Below, in pieces: positions 4,918-7,777 of a stretch of 7,777 bases of DNA. The translations under genes and the position numbers were made by a program. The notes under the pieces are model-generated. The model saw only the letters and a list, made by a program, of their open reading frames with translations, was not told where the DNA came from and did no database searches. Source of the stretch: Clostridiales bacterium (GTDB lineage Bacteria; Bacillota; Clostridia; Christensenellales; JAISNN01); assembly GCA_031289865.1 (NCBI GenBank), contig JAITOQ010000260.1:1-7777 (forward strand), given 5' to 3'. Each line of letters opens with the position of its first letter. Position 1 is the first letter of the stretch.

Positions 4918-6288
4918 ATGAATTTAAAAATCATCGGCTTGGGATATAAGGACGGGGATATCTCGTTAAACGGCGAAAAAGCCTTAAAAAAATCCGATTG
5001 CATTCTCCTAAAATCGGAGAAATTCGCGAGCGCGCAATTTTTAAAAAAAGGCGGTTATACCTATACCGCGTTGGACGATTTTTTTGAAAAGGCGGAGGAT
5101 TTTGACGCGTTAAACGCGGCGATTATCGATCATGTAAAAGAGGTTTCTTCGCGGTATAGAAACGCCGTTTATCTCGTACACGGGAGCGGTATCGACGACG
5201 CGACTTCGGTCGCGCTCCAAAAAGAGGGCGCGGAGCTTTTGGCGGGGGTTTCGTCCTCCGCTTACGCCTTAAACGCGCTGTATTGCGACAAGGTTCATTC
5301 CGAAGCCGTCGCCGCAACTCCGTCGTTTATCGAGGTCGGCGCATATGAGCTTACGGATACTCCTTGTCTGTTTTTTGACAGACGCTTCGGCTTGATAGTC
5401 AAGGATATCGACAATATATTTACGGCGGCTGAGGTCAAGCTAAGGCTGTCGGACATTTTAGGCGACGTCCCCGTACTCCTCATGACGGGGGAGGGAAAAG
5501 TGACCGCGCTTTCGCTCTATGCGCTTGACGGACAGAAAAAAAGCGCGTACGGCTATAAGACCGTGCTTATCGTACCGCCGTCCGATTACCTCTCAAACAA
5601 GGTGCATGACATGAGCGACTTGTATCTCATCATGAAACGCTTGCGCGCCCCCGACGGCTGTAAGTGGGACGCGGCGCAAACGCATAAGAGTATTGCGATA
5701 AACGCCATAGAGGAGGCTTACGAGCTTGCAGACGCGATAGATAGGGACGAGCCGGCATTCATTCTTGAGGAGAGCGGCGACGTGCTTTTACAAGCGGTCT
5801 TTCATGCGATAATTGCCGAGGACGAAAACGAGTTTTCACTCTACGAAATGATTACCGCGCTATGCGAAAAGCTTCTTTCGCGCCATACGCATATCTTTGG
5901 CGACGACAAAGCCGCAAACGCCGCGGAGGCTCTCGCCGTGTGGGAAAAAGCCAAAAAGAAAGAAAAAAAATACAAAAATCATACCGACAAAATGCATTCC
6001 GTTCCGATTTCTTTCCCCGCCGTTTTGCGCGCCGAAAAGGTGCAAAAAACCGCGGAAAAAAGCGGTATAGGAGCGTCGGATACGGAGGACGCGGGCGAGA
6101 GGTTGAAAGCCTCCGTGAGCGAGTTTTTGAGGGCGGGTGACGACGAAGCTTATGCGGCGGCGGGACGGCTCCTTTTTGCCGCAACAGACGCGGTGAGGAA
6201 GCGCGGTATAGAGGGAGAGAGCGCGCTCCGCGAGGCGGTCAACGCTTTTATAGAAACATTTGCCGCCGATGAGCAACGTGAAAGTTGA
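4918..6288 (+). CDS. mazG: YabN-like fusion: tetrapyrrole-methylase-like domain plus MazG nucleotide pyrophosphohydrolase
   Basis: A 456-residue fusion, close in size to B. subtilis YabN. Residues 1-about 222 resemble a tetrapyrrole (SAM-dependent) methylase fold: LKIIGLGYKDGDISLNGEKA aligns with the usual GLGxGD-LT start, but the glycine-rich loop and the VPGxP motif are altered (here VHGSG, 87-91), so methylase activity is doubtful. Residues about 235-345 are a complete MazG domain with LRAPDGCKWDAAQTH, the metal-binding EEAYE (265-269) and EESGDVLLQAVFHA (284-297), and SRHTHIFGD. It hydrolyses (d)NTPs to monophosphates and pyrophosphate, probably clearing damaged or aberrant nucleotides. 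A second MazG-like domain (about 361-450) keeps SFPAVLRAEKVQK but has GR (416-417) where GD is expected. No clear ribosome binding site is seen; translational coupling to pyrE is likely. The stop is written GAAAGTTGA. Confidence 0.92.
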   Translation: MNLKIIGLGYKDGDISLNGEKALKKSDCILLKSEKFASAQFLKKGGYTYTALDDFFEKAEDFDALNAAIIDHVKEVSSRYRNAVYLVHGSGIDDATSVALQKEGAELLAGVSSSAYALNALYCDKVHSEAVAATPSFIEVGAYELTDTPCLFFDRRFGLIVKDIDNIFTAAEVKLRLSDILGDVPVLLMTGEGKVTALSLYALDGQKKSAYGYKTVLIVPPSDYLSNKVHDMSDLYLIMKRLRAPDGCKWDAAQTHKSIAINAIEEAYELADAIDRDEPAFILEESGDVLLQAVFHAIIAEDENEFSLYEMITALCEKLLSRHTHIFGDDKAANAAEALAVWEKAKKKEKKYKNHTDKMHSVPISFPAVLRAEKVQKTAEKSGIGASDTEDAGERLKASVSEFLRAGDDEAYAAAGRLLFAATDAVRKRGIEGESALREAVNAFIETFAADEQRES

Positions 6289-6303
6289 GAGTTACAACTT
6301 TCA
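6279..6303 (+). repeat. Hairpin of heptamer sequence across the mazG stop codon
   Basis: TGAAAGTTG (6279-6287) and CAACTTTCA (6295-6303) are perfectly complementary around a 7-nt loop. The stem includes part of the mazG stop codon (6286-6288) and ends 10 bp before the dusB ribosome binding site (GGAG, 6314-6317). No T-run follows, so it should not terminate transcription. It may separate translation of mazG and dusB or protect mRNA. Confidence 0.7.
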
Positions 6304-6327
6304 ATTTCAGAGCGGAGTAAAAAAGAC

Positions 6328-7329
6328 ATGAAGATCGGAAAAATTCTTTTAAAAAACAATCTATTGCTTGCGCCGCTTGCGGGCTATACGGATATCGGAT
6401 TTAGGCGGCTTGCGGTCAAGTACGGCGCGGCACTCACATATACGGAAATGGTCAGCGCAAAGGGTCTTTTTTACGGGAATGCGGCGACGAAGGAGCTTCT
6501 TTTAACCGCCGTGGAGGAAAGTCCCGTCGCGGTACAGCTATTCGGGAGCGACCCGGATATATTTTTTCGGGTTGCGTCCAATGAAGAATTGAAAAAATTT
6601 GACATTATCGACGTCAACATGGGCTGTCCCGTCCCAAAGATAGTCAAAAACGGCGAGGGTTCCGCACTCATGAATGACAAGGAGCGGGCAAAATCCATCG
6701 TCGCCGCGCTCAAGGCGGGCGCACCCGACAAGGCGGTGACGGTAAAGATTCGAGCGGGCTTTGACCGTGTGAACGCGTCGGAGGTTGCGGAGGCGTTAGC
6801 GGCGGGCGGTGCGGACGCTATCGCGGTACACGGTAGGCTACGGGAGCAATATTACGGCGGGCTTTCGGACAGAAAGGTTATTGCCGCCGTCAAAAAAAGC
6901 GTGGATATACCCGTGATAGGGAACGGCGACGTGACAAGCTATGACGACTATGTACGCATGACGGAGGAAACGCATTGCGACGGGGTTATGATAGGCAGAG
7001 GCGCGGTGGGAAACCCGTATATTTTTTGGGAATGCAGCACGGACGCCCGCGGTCAAACACAGCGTAAAGCGGGACAAAAAACCGACGAAAACGGCGGTAT
7101 AGACACGTTTTTTTCGGAGCGGATACGGTCGGATATTTCGGAGCATATCGAAACCCTTTTGACCTATTACGAGCCGCGTGCGGTCGTAAACATGATAAAA
7201 AAACATGTCGCCGCATACGCAAAGGGTTTTGACGGCGCAAAGCTGATACGGGAGAGAGCGGTGAGAGCGGAAACGATTGAGGAGTTGAGAGAAACTATCG
7301 CGCTGTTTAAGTTGAAAATTGAAAGTTGA
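6328..7329 (+). CDS. dusB: tRNA-dihydrouridine synthase (DusB family)
   Basis: A 333-residue FMN-dependent enzyme that reduces uridine to dihydrouridine in tRNA using NAD(P)H. The TIM barrel opens with LLLAPLAGYTDIGFR (12-26). The catalytic cysteine is Cys100 in NMGCPVPKIVKNGEGSALM. Lys140 (VTVKIRAGF) and His168-Arg170 (AVHGR) contact flavin and substrate, GNGDV (198-202) and GRGAVGNP (223-230) bind the FMN phosphate, and the C-terminal helical domain follows. A hydrophilic stretch at about 234-262 (STDARGQTQRKAG...) makes the link between barrel and helical domain somewhat longer than usual. The last six residues, KLKIES, and the stop are encoded by GTTGAAA-type heptamers. The ribosome binding site GGAG is 10 nt upstream. 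It follows mazG by 39 bp with no promoter visible, so it is probably in the same operon. Confidence 0.95.
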   Translation: MKIGKILLKNNLLLAPLAGYTDIGFRRLAVKYGAALTYTEMVSAKGLFYGNAATKELLLTAVEESPVAVQLFGSDPDIFFRVASNEELKKFDIIDVNMGCPVPKIVKNGEGSALMNDKERAKSIVAALKAGAPDKAVTVKIRAGFDRVNASEVAEALAAGGADAIAVHGRLREQYYGGLSDRKVIAAVKKSVDIPVIGNGDVTSYDDYVRMTEETHCDGVMIGRGAVGNPYIFWECSTDARGQTQRKAGQKTDENGGIDTFFSERIRSDISEHIETLLTYYEPRAVVNMIKKHVAAYAKGFDGAKLIRERAVRAETIEELRETIALFKLKIES

Positions 7330-7338
7330 AAGTTGAAA
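7311..7338 (+). repeat. GTTGAAA/ATTGAAA heptamers overlapping the dusB stop
   Basis: Four 7-bp units (GTTGAAA, ATTGAAA, GTTGAAA, GTTGAAA) begin inside dusB and run past its stop codon. They are the reverse complement of the block after spoVT (3088-3117). In both cases the repeat lies just at the 3' end of a gene in the same orientation relative to transcription. Confidence 0.88.
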
Positions 7339-7346
7339 AATAAGGT

Positions 7347-7372
7347 AATGCAGAATACAGAATTGCGGATTA
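7347..7372 (-). repeat. Third copy of the TCCGCAA/TGCATT heptamer block
   Basis: Read on the minus strand it runs AATCCGCAATTCTG and then TATTCTGCATT, matching the modules at 1171-1207 and 2897-2942 but with fewer units. Its GCGGATT (7365-7371) can pair with AATCCGC (7383-7389) to form a 7-bp hairpin. The rest of 7390-7450 shows no gene or further structure that I can support. Confidence 0.75.
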
Positions 7373-7466
7373 AAAATAAATGAATCCGCTGTAGAATGCA
7401 ACCGCGGCATCATCATGACACATGCACCATGCTCCATAAAAATTGTTAAAGTTTTTGAAAAGAGCG

Positions 7467-7498
7467 CGAGAAAAAATTTTTTAGAAAATTTTGTCTCG
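7467..7498. promoter_or_regulatory. Long near-perfect AT-rich hairpin upstream of the last gene
   Basis: CGAGAAAAAATTTT (7467-7480) and AAAATTTTGTCTCG (7485-7498) are complementary at 13 of 14 positions around the loop TTAG. It lies 45 bp before the ATG of the membrane protein. There is no following T-run, so it is not a typical terminator. It may be an operator, a bent A-tract region near the promoter, or a leader hairpin. Confidence 0.55.
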
Positions 7499-7542
7499 TA
7501 CCTCTATTCTAAAAAAAATAAAAAACAAAAAGGAGATTTATC

Positions 7543-7777
7543 ATGGCAAAAAAAAGCACTTTTCTCAAAGTAACCGCACGGATATTATTGATCTTTTTCG
7601 CGGTGTTCGTTATTGCGGCAGCGACGTTCCTTATCCCCGCGTTTCATTATGCAAAGACGGGCGCGGAGACCGACCTTGCGGAGCAGCGCGCCCGCGTAGA
7701 AGCCCTTAGGGACAATGCCGGCGCACCCGTCGACGAGCAGAGCTTCGCAGATTTTGACCTTACGGCGGCGGCTGATG
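7543..7777 (+). CDS. Membrane-anchored protein of unknown function, 5' part only
   Basis: An open frame of 78 complete codons running off the window end. The ATG follows AAGGAG by seven nt. The protein begins MAKKSTFLKVTARILLIFF: a short basic N-terminus, then one hydrophobic segment at about residues 9-34, then a hydrophilic region (AKTGAETDLAEQRARVEALR) with coiled-coil character. It could be a type II membrane protein with an extracellular domain, or a secreted protein with an uncleaved signal anchor. There is no lipobox Cys. The visible part does not identify a family. It is separated from dusB by 213 bp of repeats and hairpins, so it is probably the first gene of a new unit. Confidence 0.8.
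   Translation, partial: MAKKSTFLKVTARILLIFFAVFVIAAATFLIPAFHYAKTGAETDLAEQRARVEALRDNAGAPVDEQSFADFDLTAAAD

Noticed and set aside
5852..6276. Overlapping open frames on both strands within mazG
   Set aside because: These arise from GC-rich codon use in the real gene and show low-complexity Arg-rich or aromatic translations without family features.
7491..7709. 72-codon plus-strand frame near the end
   Set aside because: It overlaps the membrane-protein gene in another frame; the frame starting at 7543 has AAGGAG and a sensible membrane anchor.
1..7777. tRNA or rRNA genes, transposase genes or complete insertion sequences
   Set aside because: No cloverleaf with a GGTTCGA-type arm, no rRNA signature and no transposase-like protein was seen on either strand.

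Overview
The window looks like chromosomal DNA of an endospore-forming member of the Bacillota, probably an uncultured Clostridia-type anaerobe. The evidence is a clear SpoVT regulator, a SpoVB/YabM-type flippase beside it, a YabN-like MazG protein, Gram-positive Shine-Dalgarno sequences (AGGAGG, AAGGAG) and sigma-A style promoters. I cannot assign a genus. Protein-coding parts of 1290-7330 are moderately GC-rich (many CG-containing codons), while 110-1106 and the intergenic gaps are visibly AT-rich.

Layout. Positions 1-1143 form a compact AT-rich cassette. An XRE-type regulator (minus strand) faces away from a perfect consensus promoter that drives a possible 30-residue peptide and an acidic 81-residue protein of unknown function. 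Each outward end carries a terminator followed by one arm of a 36-37 bp inverted repeat. Positions 1108-1288 are a mosaic of short repeats, including five head-to-tail 18-bp units. From 1286 to 3651 on the minus strand lie a lipid-linked oligosaccharide flippase (yabM/spoVB family) and, upstream of it, spoVT. They are separated by about 270 bp of composite repeats.

On the plus strand from 3907 come a small YafY-like helix-turn-helix protein without a WYL domain, then pyrE with its own strong extended -10 promoter, a tetrapyrrole-methylase-like/MazG fusion starting 6 bp after pyrE, and a tRNA-dihydrouridine synthase (dusB). pyrE, mazG and dusB probably form one operon for nucleotide synthesis, nucleotide-pool cleaning and tRNA modification. 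A membrane-anchored protein begins at 7543 and runs off the window.

In Bacillus subtilis spoVT, yabM and yabN are consecutive. Here the same three families are present, but the yabN homologue is on the opposite strand, beyond an inserted regulator and pyrE. The most distinctive feature is the set of heptamer-based and palindromic repeats at gene ends. In three genes (XRE, mazG, dusB) the stop codon and last two codons read GAAAGTTAG or GAAAGTTGA and lie in or beside such repeat sequence, so all three proteins end in Glu-Ser. The best candidates for something undescribed are the bounded XRE/small-protein cassette and this repeat-written gene-end pattern.
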